From: Verrucomicrobiaceae bacterium
Lineage (GTDB): Bacteria > Verrucomicrobiota > Verrucomicrobiia > Verrucomicrobiales > Verrucomicrobiaceae
Direction: 5' to 3'
NCBI GenBank assembly: GCA_015075365.1
Contig: JABTUN010000001.1
Span: 868,001-932,000 of the forward strand
DNA: 64,000 nt
Position numbers and translations under genes: made by a program. The notes under the pieces are model-generated. The model ran no database searches, had not been told where the DNA came from, and saw only the letters and a program-made list of their open reading frames with translations. This document shows positions 47,628 to 60,100 of the stretch, one piece after another; the first letter of the stretch is position 1; every line of letters starts with the position of its first letter.

Positions 47628-49039
47628 AACCTGCCGATCAATTCCGCCTGCTGGAACTGTCCGAGCGTTACGCAGACCAAAAACTGGACGCGGAAGAGAT
47701 TTTTGCGCTGGAGGCCGAGCTGCGTGAGTCCGCCGAGGCGCGCGCCTTTTTCGCGAAGGCGCTGCATCAGCGCGCGGAGCTGTGTTTTGACGATTCCTGG
47801 CACTCGCAGGCCATGGTGGAGGCAAAACCGGCCGCGAAGCCGGTTTGGTGGCGCCATGCCATCACGGCTGCTGCCGCGGCATGCGTGACGTTTGGCATCT
47901 TCTGGCTGCAAAGCACTCGTGACGGCACGGTGGCGACGCTGATCCGTTCCCAGCAGTGCCAGTGGGCCGGCAGCAGCCTGCCCACGGTCGAGGGCGCGCG
48001 CTTAAAGCCGGGCATGCTGGATTTGATCGAGGGTCTCGCCGTGCTGCGTTTTGACAGCGGCGCGGAACTCGTCCTGGAGGCTCCCGCGACGGTGGAAGTG
48101 CTCGACGCGATGAATTGCAAGCTGCGCCGTGGCACGCTGGTGGCGGAGGTCCCGCCGCAGGCGAAGGGTTTCAGCATCGACACCAAGGACGCGAAGGTGA
48201 TCGACTGGGGCACGAAATTCGGCGTGAGCGCGGATGACGACGGCAAGTACATGGTGCGCGTTCTCGAAGGCCTCGTCGAGGTCGAGGACAAGAACACGCC
48301 CGGCTCCAAGAAGCTCGAAAAAGGCCAGGGTTTGGACCGTGGCTGGTCGAAGAGCCAGCTCCAGCCTGCCGCCGGTGACACGCCGGAGCCCAGCCGCTGG
48401 CAGCCTGCCACCGTGATCGACGCGGGCGATGGCTGGCAGGCCATCACGACCGCATTCGGCCGCGGACGGGACAGCTACATCCAGGCAGGCCAGAAGCCGA
48501 CGCCGGAGTTTGGCAAGCATCCCTTCGTTCGCGTGAAGTGGACCACCGGCAAGCCGGAGCTCAACCGCAAGGCCTATCTGGCCTTCGATTTGAGCCAGTT
48601 CACCGGCCGCCAGATCGAGGACGCGGAGCTGGTGCTCACCATCGAGCCCAGCGAGCTGGGTTTCGCCAGCTTCGTGCCGGACAGCACCTTCGCCGTGTAT
48701 GGCGTGATCGACGAAAACGAGGACGCGTGGGCCGAAAACGATCTGTCCTGGCAAAACGCCCCCGCGCACGATGCCGCGCAAGCAGAGCTCAACCAGCCTG
48801 TGGCCTCGAAGGTCAGGCTCCTCGGTAAATTCGAGATCGCACAGGGCATCAACCGCGGCACGCGCAAGCTGCGCGGGAAGAACCTGGTCGATTTTCTGCG
48901 CACGGACACCAATCAGACCGCCACCCTCATCATCTGCCGCGAAACCGACGAAACGGCCGACAGCGGCCTCGTGCATGCGTTTGCCACCAAAGAAAACGGC
49001 ACGCGCTCCGCTCCAATGCTGCGGGTGAAGGTGAGGTGA
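47624..49039 (+). CDS. FecR-like protein with a DNRLRE-type C-terminal domain
   Basis: 471 residues from ATG 47624, overlapping the sigma stop by 4 nt. The N-terminal cytosolic segment (RLLELSERYADQKLDAEEIFALEAELRESAEARAFF, residues 1-50) is anti-sigma-like. One transmembrane helix lies near residues 70-90. Residues about 100-235 form the FecR domain (GLAVLRFDSGAELVLEAPATVEVL, KGFSIDTKDAKVIDWGTKFGV). The C-terminal part (residues about 260-470) is a jelly-roll DNRLRE-like domain. A membrane anti-sigma or sensor that could link surface signals to the coupled sigma factor. Confidence 0.82.
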   Translation: MKPADQFRLLELSERYADQKLDAEEIFALEAELRESAEARAFFAKALHQRAELCFDDSWHSQAMVEAKPAAKPVWWRHAITAAAAACVTFGIFWLQSTRDGTVATLIRSQQCQWAGSSLPTVEGARLKPGMLDLIEGLAVLRFDSGAELVLEAPATVEVLDAMNCKLRRGTLVAEVPPQAKGFSIDTKDAKVIDWGTKFGVSADDDGKYMVRVLEGLVEVEDKNTPGSKKLEKGQGLDRGWSKSQLQPAAGDTPEPSRWQPATVIDAGDGWQAITTAFGRGRDSYIQAGQKPTPEFGKHPFVRVKWTTGKPELNRKAYLAFDLSQFTGRQIEDAELVLTIEPSELGFASFVPDSTFAVYGVIDENEDAWAENDLSWQNAPAHDAAQAELNQPVASKVRLLGKFEIAQGINRGTRKLRGKNLVDFLRTDTNQTATLIICRETDETADSGLVHAFATKENGTRSAPMLRVKVR

Positions 49040-49043
49040 TGCA

Positions 49044-50822
49044 TCACGCCGCCAGCGGCGCGTCGAACCAGCGGTCGTGCTCCTTGATGAGGTCGATGAG
49101 GCGCTCGACGGCCTCTTCCTCAGGGATGTTGAACTTCACGGCGGTCTTGCCGACATAGAGATTGATCTTGCCGGGAGCGCCGCCGACGTAGCCGAAGTCA
49201 GCGTCCGCCATTTCGCCCGGGCCGTTCACAATGCAGCCCATGACGGCGATGCGCACGCCCTTGAGATGGCCGGTGGCGGCGCGGATTTTCTGCGTGGTCG
49301 TCTGCAGGTTGAAGAGCGTGCGTCCGCAGCTCGGACAGGCGACGTAGTCCGTCTTGAAAATGCGCACGCCGGCGGCCTGCAAAATGTTGTAGCTGATGCG
49401 CAGGCTCTGCCCAGGAGCCTCTTCTCCGTTCACGATCACCGCGTCGCCGATGCCATCGCAGAGGAGCGAGCCGATGTTAGTGGCCGCGGTGAGCAGATTC
49501 TCGGTGAAGTCGCCGGCACCACCTGCCTGGAACGTGTCCTTGAGGAGGATGGGATGCTTTTTGTCGATCCTGGCCGCAAGAAGGCGGAAGGCGGCGATGA
49601 CGGGCAGGTTCAGACCGTCCTGGATGGAAACGAGCCTTGCTTCCGCGGAGGTGTTGAGGCTGGCGATGGCGGAATCGTCGCGCGGGTCGATTTCGAGCAC
49701 GCCGCTGTCTTCGATGACAACCTCGGGCTTGTAGTCGCCCAGCTTGTCCATCTTGTGCGCGACGGCGTCCCATTTTTTGCGCGTGGTGAACACAGGGACG
49801 GTTTCGTGGCCGCCTGTTTTGATGCCGTTGATCGTGAGCACCTGGGATTCACGGCGCACGTAGTCAAACGGGTCATAACTGACCGGCGGGACGTTTTCGA
49901 TCCGCTCGAAGCGTGCCGGCAGACCTTCGTTATAGGGCTTCACCAGTTGCTGGGCGACAGGGATTTCGAAAATGGCGTCCTCGGTCAAGGAGACGCGCAC
50001 CGTGTCACCGATGCCATCGGCCAAAAGCGAGCCGATGCCGATGGCGCTCTTGATGCGACCGTCCTCGCCATCGCCAGCCTCGGTGACGCCGAGGTGAATG
50101 GGGTAGTTCCAATCGGAGCCGAGCTGGTTGAGATGAGCCACCAGCAGGCGGTAGGCCTCAATCATGACCTTGGGGTTGCTGGCTTTCATCGAGAAGAGAA
50201 AGTTGTGATACCCCTGGGCGCGGGCGATGCGGGCGAATTCGAGCGCGCTCTCGACCATGCCGAGCGGTGTGTCTCCCCACCGGTTCATGATTCGGTCGCT
50301 GAGGGAGCCGTGGTTGGTGCCAATGCGCATGGCGCGGCCGAGGCGGATGCATTCCTTCACGAGCGGGACGAACTGCTCCTCCATGTAGGCGACCTCGGCG
50401 GCGTACTCCTCGTCCGTGTACTCTTTGACGGCGAATTTCTTCTTGTCGGCGTAGTTGCCGGGGTTCACGCGGACTTTTTCGACCCATTTGACGGCCTCCA
50501 TGGCGGCGTCAGGCTTGAAATGGATGTCGGCGACGAGTGGAACGTCGCAGCCGGCGGCGCGGATGCCGTCACGGATGTGCTGGAGGTTTTCGGCAATGAC
50601 GCGGGTCTGCGCGGTGACGCGGACGATCTGGCAGCCGGCCTCAGCGAGGGCGAGGGCCTCCTTCACGCAAGCTGCCGCGTCTCGCGTGTCACTGGTGAGC
50701 ATGCTCTGGACGACGACAGGCGCGCCGCCGCCAATCTGGACCTTGCCGACCATGACCGGACGCGTCTCACGGCGCTGGTAGTTGTACAAATCGGGGCAGT
50801 AACGGAGCAAGGGGGAGGTCAT
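49044..50822 (-). CDS. ispG: 4-hydroxy-3-methylbut-2-enyl diphosphate synthase IspG (long form)
   Basis: 592 residues, the three-domain long form found in Chlamydiae, Bacteroidetes and plants. N-terminal TIM barrel (RRETRPVMVGKVQIGGGAPVVVQSM, LVADIHFKP, RVNPGN), an extra insert domain (residues about 270-430), and a C-terminal reductase-like domain with the [4Fe-4S] Cys in CPSCGRTLF and in MGCIVNGPGEM. It converts 2-C-methylerythritol 2,4-cyclodiphosphate to HMBPP, the penultimate step of the MEP pathway. It converges on the FecR gene with 4 nt between stops. Confidence 0.95.
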   Translation of the reverse strand: MTSPLLRYCPDLYNYQRRETRPVMVGKVQIGGGAPVVVQSMLTSDTRDAAACVKEALALAEAGCQIVRVTAQTRVIAENLQHIRDGIRAAGCDVPLVADIHFKPDAAMEAVKWVEKVRVNPGNYADKKKFAVKEYTDEEYAAEVAYMEEQFVPLVKECIRLGRAMRIGTNHGSLSDRIMNRWGDTPLGMVESALEFARIARAQGYHNFLFSMKASNPKVMIEAYRLLVAHLNQLGSDWNYPIHLGVTEAGDGEDGRIKSAIGIGSLLADGIGDTVRVSLTEDAIFEIPVAQQLVKPYNEGLPARFERIENVPPVSYDPFDYVRRESQVLTINGIKTGGHETVPVFTTRKKWDAVAHKMDKLGDYKPEVVIEDSGVLEIDPRDDSAIASLNTSAEARLVSIQDGLNLPVIAAFRLLAARIDKKHPILLKDTFQAGGAGDFTENLLTAATNIGSLLCDGIGDAVIVNGEEAPGQSLRISYNILQAAGVRIFKTDYVACPSCGRTLFNLQTTTQKIRAATGHLKGVRIAVMGCIVNGPGEMADADFGYVGGAPGKINLYVGKTAVKFNIPEEEAVERLIDLIKEHDRWFDAPLAA

Positions 50823-50957
50823 GACGGGCAGTTAGAATGCCGGAACGGCGGCGGGGCGCAAACGGGAAGCCGGGGGAGATGCAGGTGATGGTGCTTCGTT
50901 GATGCCGACCGGAAGCTCTAATTATTTAGCATTTCCAGATTATTAAGGACAAATTTC

Positions 50958-50985
50958 TTGATTCCATAGCCAATAAAAATAGAAT
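50958..50985 (+). promoter_or_regulatory. Probable sigma-70 promoter of the giant surface protein gene
   Basis: TTGATT at 50958-50963 and TAGAAT at 50980-50985, spaced by 16 nt, inside the only strongly AT-rich island of this region (about 50920-51005). The ATG lies about 140 nt downstream. Confidence 0.55.
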
Positions 50986-51126
50986 CTGCTATATTATTTA
51001 TAAATACCATGATAAACCAGCGCCGTGTCCTTCCCTGCCGTCCGCCTGCCGGAGCAGGCTGGTCTGTTCTCCGCCACCTCCGCTCTTTAGCGCCCATGAA
51101 GCTTGATTTGAACCGCTGACTCCTCC

Positions 51127-54100
51127 ATGCGCCGGACGCTCCGCCACTTTGTGCTCAGCATGGCAGCGATTGCTGCCAGCGGAGGAGCCATGGCGCAAAA
51201 CACCACCGTTCTGGACTACGAGTTTGGCAGCACAAGCACCTTTGTGATGACACCCACCACACGGCACAACAACGTGGTGCCGGGAGATCCTCTGCTGTGG
51301 GCGGGCAACCAGATGGCCTCCGTCCCGCGCTTCAACACCAGCGGCAACAGCGGTGGCTTCGTGGAATACAACAACTGGCCGATGAGCGAAACCGGCGCAG
51401 GCACTTGGGCGACGGGGACACGCACAAGCCTAAACCCGACTCTAGCGGGGCCGACGCTGTGGACGCGCTTCACCTTGGGACCAAACAGCTCCTTCACGCT
51501 CAGCAATGCCACGGTGCAGTTCCGTTACCAGCGCACGTCAAGCACAGCGCCGCGCAACGTGCGCGCCTGCCTCACCTGGTTTGACGGGAGCACCTACCGC
51601 CGACGCTACTCGGCCACGACCAACCTTTCGACCAGCACAAGCACATCGAGCTGGCAGTCGGCCTTCAACGTGAGGATCGGCGGAACAGGTTCTGCCGGTG
51701 ACGCGTTGCCGACAGGGAGTGCGATGAGCGGGAAAACCTTCCTGCTGGAGGTCCAGTTCTTTGGAGGCACCAGCGCCAGCAACAAAATTCATGTCGATGA
51801 TGTGATGTTCCTGGCGGACTCCGCCGTAACAGGGGCCGCGGGGTGGGTCACGCCGGCCGCGCTGCCTGCGGCGGAGAGGAACAGGCCGTACTTCACCCGT
51901 TTGCAGGCTGGCAGCGGCAATGTGTCGTCATACACCTATTCACTCACCTCCGGCACGCTGCCGAGCGGCCTGAGCCTGAGCAATGGCAATATCCTTGGCA
52001 CGCCCACTGGCACGGCGGGCAACTATACGTTCACCATCCGCGCCTCGACCGGCGGCGCCACGACAGACCGGAATTTCAGCCTGACACTGAACAACACGGC
52101 GGCCGGGCCAACGGGAGCCAATCTGGCCGTCTGGAGCTTTGACTCGGACACAGGCGCCGAAACGCTCACCGGGCCGAGCACGATGTCCGCCAGCCTCAAG
52201 GAGGTGACGTGGGGCTTTGACAAGCAAAACTCGATCCTGCCCAGCCTGCATGTGGAGGGCACCGCGGCGGCCAGCAGCACACCGATCACGCCAGATCGAT
52301 CCAGTTCCGGCGACATGCGGGCCTTTTCCGGTTGGGAAGCAGGGGAAGGCTACACCGCCACGCGCAACAGCCTGCTGCATGTGGTGGATGCAGGCAGCGG
52401 CACGACGAACTGGCGCTTTCATGTGACCCCGGTGGAGAACACGGGCTCCATTCCCCCCACCTCCTATGTGACGTCAGGTGAGCCAAACGTGCTACAGTTC
52501 TCGATGACATTCCGGGCCACAGCAGCGGGGAATCTGCATGCATTCAAGGCGGACATGCTGCGCTGGTTGAGGGACAACATGAGCTCCGACGGCACGCTGG
52601 GCCCGCGCTACGCGCGGCTTTACGCCTACTACACCAATGACGCGGGAACGGTGCAGCGGTGGACCGGCGACACGATCGACATCAACGCGGTCTATTACCA
52701 GGCGATGCAAAACGCGAACCAGAGCCAGTTCCGTACCTTCTGGTGGGATCTGAGCAGTCTGGACGCCGCCATCAATGCCACCACGGCCAAGTATTCAAAC
52801 CGGAAGGTGGCGTTTGAACTCTACCATTATTACGAGCACGGCCAGGACTCCTACCTCGCACCGGCGGTGCTGCTGGATGACGTGGCCGTGACCGGGGACT
52901 TTGTGGCTCCAACACTTTCGGTCGGCAATCTGGTGTGGGAAGACCTCAACTACAACGGGCTGAAGGACGCCTCGGAGCCGGGCCTGGCAGGCGCGCAGGT
53001 GGAACTGTTCACGCCCGGGGCAGACAATGCCATCGGCGGCACGGGGGCAAACGCGGACACGAAGGTGGGCACCACGATCACCACGACGGCCACGGGCGCG
53101 TACACCTTTTCAGTGCTCGACCCCGGGACCTACTATGTGAGGGTCACGCCGCCGGCCACGCATGTGATCACCGGCGGGGCTCCGGACACCGAGGACAACG
53201 GCCAAGACAACGACAACAACGGCATGCAGCCCGGCGGACGTGGCACGCCGCTGTATTCGCCAGTCATCAACCTCGCCGTGAACGCGGAACCCACCGATGA
53301 CGGCGACACGGACAACCTCACCGACTACAGCGTCGATTTCGGCATCTGCCGCGGACTAGGCGTGGGGAACCTGGTCTTCATCGACAACGACGACTCGGGC
53401 CATTTCAACGCGGGCGACAGCGGCGTCAGCGGCGCGAAGGTGCAGTTGTTCGACTCGAACAACAACCTCGTCGCCACGACGACCACGAGCACCGCCACGA
53501 CCATCACCGGCTTCCAGGTGCGGCAGGTGAAAAGCTCCACCGATGTGCGGAACTACACCCAGGCGATGGAGGCCATCAACGGCACGAACCAGACGGATTC
53601 GTGGCTCGGAACGGCCACACGCATCAACTATCTCGAATCCGGCGGCACGGACGGGCGTTACACCAGCGGAAACTCTGCCTTCCCCGATGGTGTTTCGAGC
53701 AACTTTGTGGTGCGCGCCACCGGCACGGTCACCATCCCGAGCTCCGGCACCTGGACCTTTGGCATGACGCTGGACGACGGCGGGCGGCTGCGGGTGAACA
53801 ACCAGGACGTGATCGTCGATGAGGCGGGGCTGCACAGCGTGGCGGACCGCCTCGGCCGGATCACGCTGAACGCGGGCACTTATCCCATCGAAATGGTCTA
53901 TTGGGGCGTGAATGCCGGCAGCGTTGAGCTGTATGCGCGGAGCGGCTCCTACACGAGCTGGAGCACCAGTTTCAAACTCGTGGGTGACACGGGAAATGGC
54001 GGCCTGGCGGTCTCCCACAGCGACAGCGCCACTGGCGGGCGCTACCTCATCGACGGGCTGGCCGCAGGGAACTACTATGTGAAGATTCCAGCCAGCGAGT

Positions 54101-57100
54101 TCCTCACCGGGAAGCCGCTTTACGGTTACAAGTCGGTCCGCAACGGGACGCCAGCCTACTCGCTGCTGGATGACGACAGCGGCATCAACGGTTCCGACAA
54201 TGGAATCGACGCCCCGGCGCCCGGTGCCACTGGCGTACGCACCAGCACCTTCAGCCTGGCCCCTGGCGCGGAGCCGACGGGCGGCAGCGGGGAAACCGGG
54301 ACGGGAAGCACCAGCGATGATGCCACGGACGCGGACACGGACCTGACCGTGGACCTGGGTTTCCACACCGAGCAGGAGGGCTGCTTTTATGTGCGGATCA
54401 TCGACACGGACCGCGACGGCGTGCCGCTTATCCAGCGGCTGGACGGCTCCACGCAGAGCGCGAATCTCCTGTTTGGAGGAGCCATCGCCAACATTGACCA
54501 TGCGCAGTTCTCATATGACACGCGCTCCCAGCGGCTGGACGTGCAATACATCTTCCACCAGTGGACGGGGAAGAAGGTGCGCGGGTTTTATCTGGTGCTC
54601 ACGGACGCGCCGACGCCCGCCTACGAAAACACGGCAGCCATCATGTATGTGGATGTGTACGATCGCGCATCCCCGAAGGTTACGGTGATGAAATACCAGG
54701 GACCGGAGGGCGGCCAGACCAGCTATGTGACACCCGGCCAGCTCCTGGAGAGCAGCATCACGAATCCGAACTTCTGCACCATCAACGTGGTGGAGTCCGG
54801 ATCGTCACTCACTGTCACCATCGGAGCGGACATGAGCCGGGTGAACAATGGCAACCTGTGGACCAGCTACGGTGTCAATCCCGCGAACTGGGGCGGCATG
54901 GTCATGGGCAAAAACGCCGGCATCTGGTGCCATGCGTACGACCTGTCCGGCGCGCCGGCCTACAACTCCGAAGGAAAGCTCACCTCCTGGCCGCGTCGCA
55001 GCCCGGATTCCTCCTGGTGGAACTACCTGAGCACCTACAACGCGCAGACGATCACCACGGAGAGCCCGTGCGGCACGATCATGACCATCGGCAACATGGT
55101 TTTTGACGACGCGGACGACAATGGCGTCTTCACCGCGGGCGAGGGCGTGGACAACGTGCTCGTCTATCTCTTCACCGAAGGCAAAAACCCGCTGGTGGAC
55201 ACGCCCGCCGCCGCGGTGCTCACCACCGGCGGTGGACAGTATGCCTTCACCGGCCTGAGCACCGGCCGCTATTTCGTCCACATCCCGCCCTCGGAGTTTC
55301 AGGCCGGCGGCCCGCTGTTTGGCAAGGTTTCGGTCCCCGATTCTGGCGATGACGCCGCGGCGGACGACCATGTGGACGAAAACGGCATCGACGCCGCCTT
55401 CCCTGCCGTCACAGGCATCAGCACGAGCGTCATCGTGCTCACGGAGAACGGGGAACCGTCCGACACGGTGGAAGCCGGGGCGTTTGGTGATTCCGACAAC
55501 GACGACGACAACAATGGCGACCTGACGGCGGACCTGGGCTTCCGCGATGGCGCGAATCTTACACTCGGGAACCTCGTCTGGAACGACACCAACGGCAACG
55601 GCACCAAGCAAAGCGGAGAGCCGGGCGTTTCCGGTGTCATCGTGGATTTGTTCACGCCGGGCGATGACGATGCCATCGGCGGCACCGGCTCGGCCGCGGA
55701 CATGCTGGTGGCCACGACCACGACGAACGCATCCGGCAGCTACAGCTTCAGCATACCGTCCCCAGGCCGGTACTATGTGCGCGTGACGCCTCCGTCCGCG
55801 CTGCCGGCCACCACGAGAAATGTCGTCACCGCCGATGACGGCAACGACGACGACAACAACGGCGCGCAGCCCGGCGGGGAGTTCACTTTCATCTACAGCC
55901 CCGTGATCACGCTCACGGAGAATGGAGAGCCGGGCACCGGCGGGGCGACAGGCGTCGAAAACACCATCGACTTCGGCCTGCGCACGGCGCAGAAGCTCAG
56001 CGTTGGCAACCTGGTCTTCCTCGACAACAACAACAACGGCCGTTACGACAGCGGAGACGGCGGTGTGGGCGGCGTGCGCGTGCAGTTGTTCAACACCTCC
56101 AATGTCCTGCTCCAGGAAACGAGCACCGTGGCGCCGGCGCAGCTCCCCGGCTGGCGCTTCCAGCAGGCAAAGGCCTCCGTGGCCGTGCAGTCGATCGCCA
56201 CGGCGGAGGCGGTCATGCTGGGCACGAACCGCAGCTCGTTCTGGACAGGCACGACCAACTTCATCAACCATGTGACCAGCAGCAGCAACAACGGCTGGCA
56301 GGACTACGGGCACGCCGGCAACGGCAGGCTGCTGCCGAACGGCAGCATGGAAAATGTCGTCGTGCTGGGGATCGGCACACTGAACATCCCCGTGGGGGAC
56401 AACTACAGCTTCATCATCAACACGGATGACGGCGGCCGGCTGAAGATCGACGGCAGCCAGCTCATCGTGGATGACGGCACACACGCCTCCCGGGACGCGG
56501 CCGGCAGCCTGGTGCTCTCCGCCGGACCACACAGCATCGAATTCCTCGGCTATGAGAACACCGGCGGCGGCGGCTTCGAGGTGTGGGCAAAGCGCGGCAT
56601 CCAGACGACCTGGGACGAGGGCTTCCGGCTCATTGGTGACACCGGGAACGGCGGCCTGGAGGTGACCTACCCCGGCAGCGCGCCGGATACCGGGCGCTAC
56701 CGCTTCAACAACATCGACCCAGGCTCCTATTATGTGAAAATCCCCAGCACGGAGTTCGGCGCTGGAGGCCCCCTGGAGGGACGCTTGTCCTTTGTGCAGT
56801 CCACGCCTCCCTCGGATGATCAAAAGGACGACAACAGCACCAGCGGCAGCGCGGACAGCGGTGTGGACGCGGCAAAGCCTGCGATCAGCGGCATCTCCAG
56901 CCACACCTTCGCCCTTGGCACTGGAGTCGAGCCGGCCGGCAGCGCTGAAAGCGGCTTCTTCGGTTCCGAGGACGACGCGGCAGACACGAACGGGGACATG
57001 ACCATCGACTTCGCCTTCGACGGCACCAGGCAGGTCGTGGCCGGCTGCTACCGCTTCAACATGAAGGACCTGGACAAGAACTGCAATTTCAGCGCGGTGG

Positions 57101-60100
57101 AGGAGATCGATCCGGACCAGGGGTGGGACTTCGGCTACAACAATGGGAACAACGGCCCCTTCTTCTATTTCACCGACTGGGACATGCTGTTTGACGCGGA
57201 CAAGGACCGCCTCACCATGGACGTGACCTTCGAGCAGGTGAACGGCAAAAAGGTGGACTCCTTCTGGATCTGCGTCACGCCCGGCCCCGCGCCGCACACA
57301 GACAACTCAGCCATCATTTATGTCAACGGCATCAACCGCGGAGCGCCCAGGCTGTCGGTTTACAAGTACACGACGTCGCTCGGGGAGGAGAGCTGGAAGA
57401 CCAGCTCCAACTGCCTGCTCACCACCGCAGGCAACGGCATCAACGCCTCGGACGTGCTGAACCTGAGCGTGACGGAGACGGGCGCGAACGTGCGCTTCAA
57501 GTTCACCCTCAGCACCGCGCGCATCAACAACGCGAACAACTGGTCCGTCGTGACCAACAAGTCCGCCTGGGTCGGCGCCAAGTTCTACAGCCGGGCCGGT
57601 GTCTGGTTCCACCCGATGGACAACAGCAGCACCTGGACCTATGACAGCGCCGGACGCATCACCGCGGCGGACACTGGCTGGCCAAACCAGGGCTGGCTGG
57701 ACACGGACGAGGCGGGCACCTACTCGATCCGCACGGAGCTCTGCCCCACGCTCACGGTCGGAGACAGCGTGTGGAACGATCAGAACAACAACGGCGTGAA
57801 GGAAGCGGGCGAGGCGGGCATCGACGGCGTGTTCCTGGAACTGTGGACGCCCGGCACGAACGGCACGCGGGAGAACGGCGGCGGTGACGATGTGAAGATC
57901 GCGGACGTGGTCAGCTTCAACAGCGGCTTCTACCAGTTCGAGGACATCCTGGCCGGTGTCTATTATGTCCGCATTCCCAATCCTCCAGCCTCCTTTCCGC
58001 TGGCCTCCAGCATCGTCACGACCACGGACAACAGCGTGAACAACGACAACAACGGCGCGCAGACCGGCGGACAGGACACGGCCATCCTTTCGCCGTTGTT
58101 CACGCTGACCGTCGGCGCGGAGCCTGGTGGCGTGGGCTCGAACGAGGATACCATGGACTTCGGCCTGCGCGTGGTGCCGACGACGGATTTCGGTGACTGG
58201 AACGGCACCGGCGCGGCGACACTGACGACCACCAGCACGGCGAACAACCTGCTGCGCCTCGGTGCCACGGTGGACGTGGAGCCGACCATCACCCCCAACG
58301 CGGCGGCGACCGGGGATGACACGCTGAACACCGGCAGCGCGGATGACGAGGATGGTGTCACGATGCCGTTGAACATCACGCAAGGGGCCATCGTGACGCT
58401 CCCTGTCTCCGTCTTCAATAACACGGGAGACACGGCCTACCTGCATTCCTGGATCGATTTCGACAATGACGGCACCCTGGCCAACAATGTCATCAGCCTC
58501 GGTGGCGAGCGGCTCGGCGCGGTCATTCCTGTTTCCAGCAGCGCGTCCATGCAGACCGTGAACGTGACCTTCCAGGCTCCGGTGACGGCCAGCATCGGCA
58601 CGCAGCGCGGTGTGCGCTTCCGTCTGACCAACCTGGCCGGCACCACGCCGACCGGCGTCTCCGGCACGGGCGAGATCGAGGACTATGTGGTGGGCTTCGT
58701 GGCCCCCACACTCGATTTCGGCGACCACGAGGACCTGGCGGACGCTTCGAGCACGCGGAATGGCAGCCTGCGACTGGGCGCGCTGGTCGATGCGGAGGGC
58801 GCGGCCACAAAAAATGCCGCCGCCAACGGTGACGACACCACGGACAGCGATGACGAGGACGGTGTGACGATCCCGCAGATGACCGCCGGCCAGCCGGTGG
58901 TCGTGCAGGTGAATGTGACGAACAGCACGGGCTCCACGGCCTACCTGAACGCGTGGTTTGACTTCAATGACAACGGCGTGCTCACCGACGCGGGCGAGCA
59001 GATCGCCACCAACGTGAGCGTCACCTCGGGCACGAGCAATGGCACGGTCAATCTCAGCTTCACCGTGCCCGCGGCGGCGGTGACGACCTCCAGCGTGGCC
59101 GCGCGCTTCCGCCTGACCAACAACACCACTCCTGGCAGCACCGGAGCCTCCGGCACCGGCGAGGTGGAGGACTACGCGGTCACCATCCTGAACGCGACGA
59201 CGGACTCCGGTGACTTCAGCGGTTTCGCCAACGCGGTGAACACCGCCAGCTCGAACCTGCGCCTCGGCGCGCTCGTCGATGCAGAGTACACCGCCACGAC
59301 GAACGCCACCGCCACCGGCGACGACCTGGCGGGCAATGACGACGAGGACGGCGTGACCCTGCCGGCCCTGACAGCAGGCGCTCCAGCCAGCGCAACCTTT
59401 GTCGTGACCAACGTGACGGGCTCCACGGCCTATCTGAACGCCTGGATCGACTTCAACAACAACGGCTCCGCCGCGGACACGGGCGAGCAGATCGCCACCA
59501 ACCTGCCGATCTCCAACGGAGCTAACAATTCGACCCAGAATCTCTCCATCAACGTGCCTGCCGCGGCCGTGACAGGCACCAACCTGGGCGTGCGCTTCCG
59601 CCTCACGACCAACATGAACCCCGGCTTCGGCACCGTTGGCGGTGTGGGCGAGGTAGAGGACTATGTGGTCAACATCGCCGCGCCAACGACGGATTTCGGG
59701 GATTTGACGTTGTTCGGGCACGCCAGCAGCACCCAGAGCAGCGGCCTGCGCCTCGGCGCGCTCATTGACACGGAATACACACCCACCACCAACACCACGG
59801 CGACCGGTGATGACACCACGGGCGTGGATGACGAGGACGCGGTGACCATCTCCCCGATGATCGCCGGCGGGCCGGGCTCCTTCCCGGTGCTGGTGACGAA
59901 CACCACCGGCTCCACGGCCTATTTGAACGCGTGGATCGACTACAACGGCAACGGTGTGCTCACCGACGCGGGCGAGCAGGTGGCCACGAACGTGGCCATC
60001 CCCACGGACTCCAACAACATCACCCAGACGCTGAACTTCACCGTGGCTCCCGCCGCGCTGACCGGGGTGAACCTCGGCGCGCGCTTCCGTCTCACCAGCA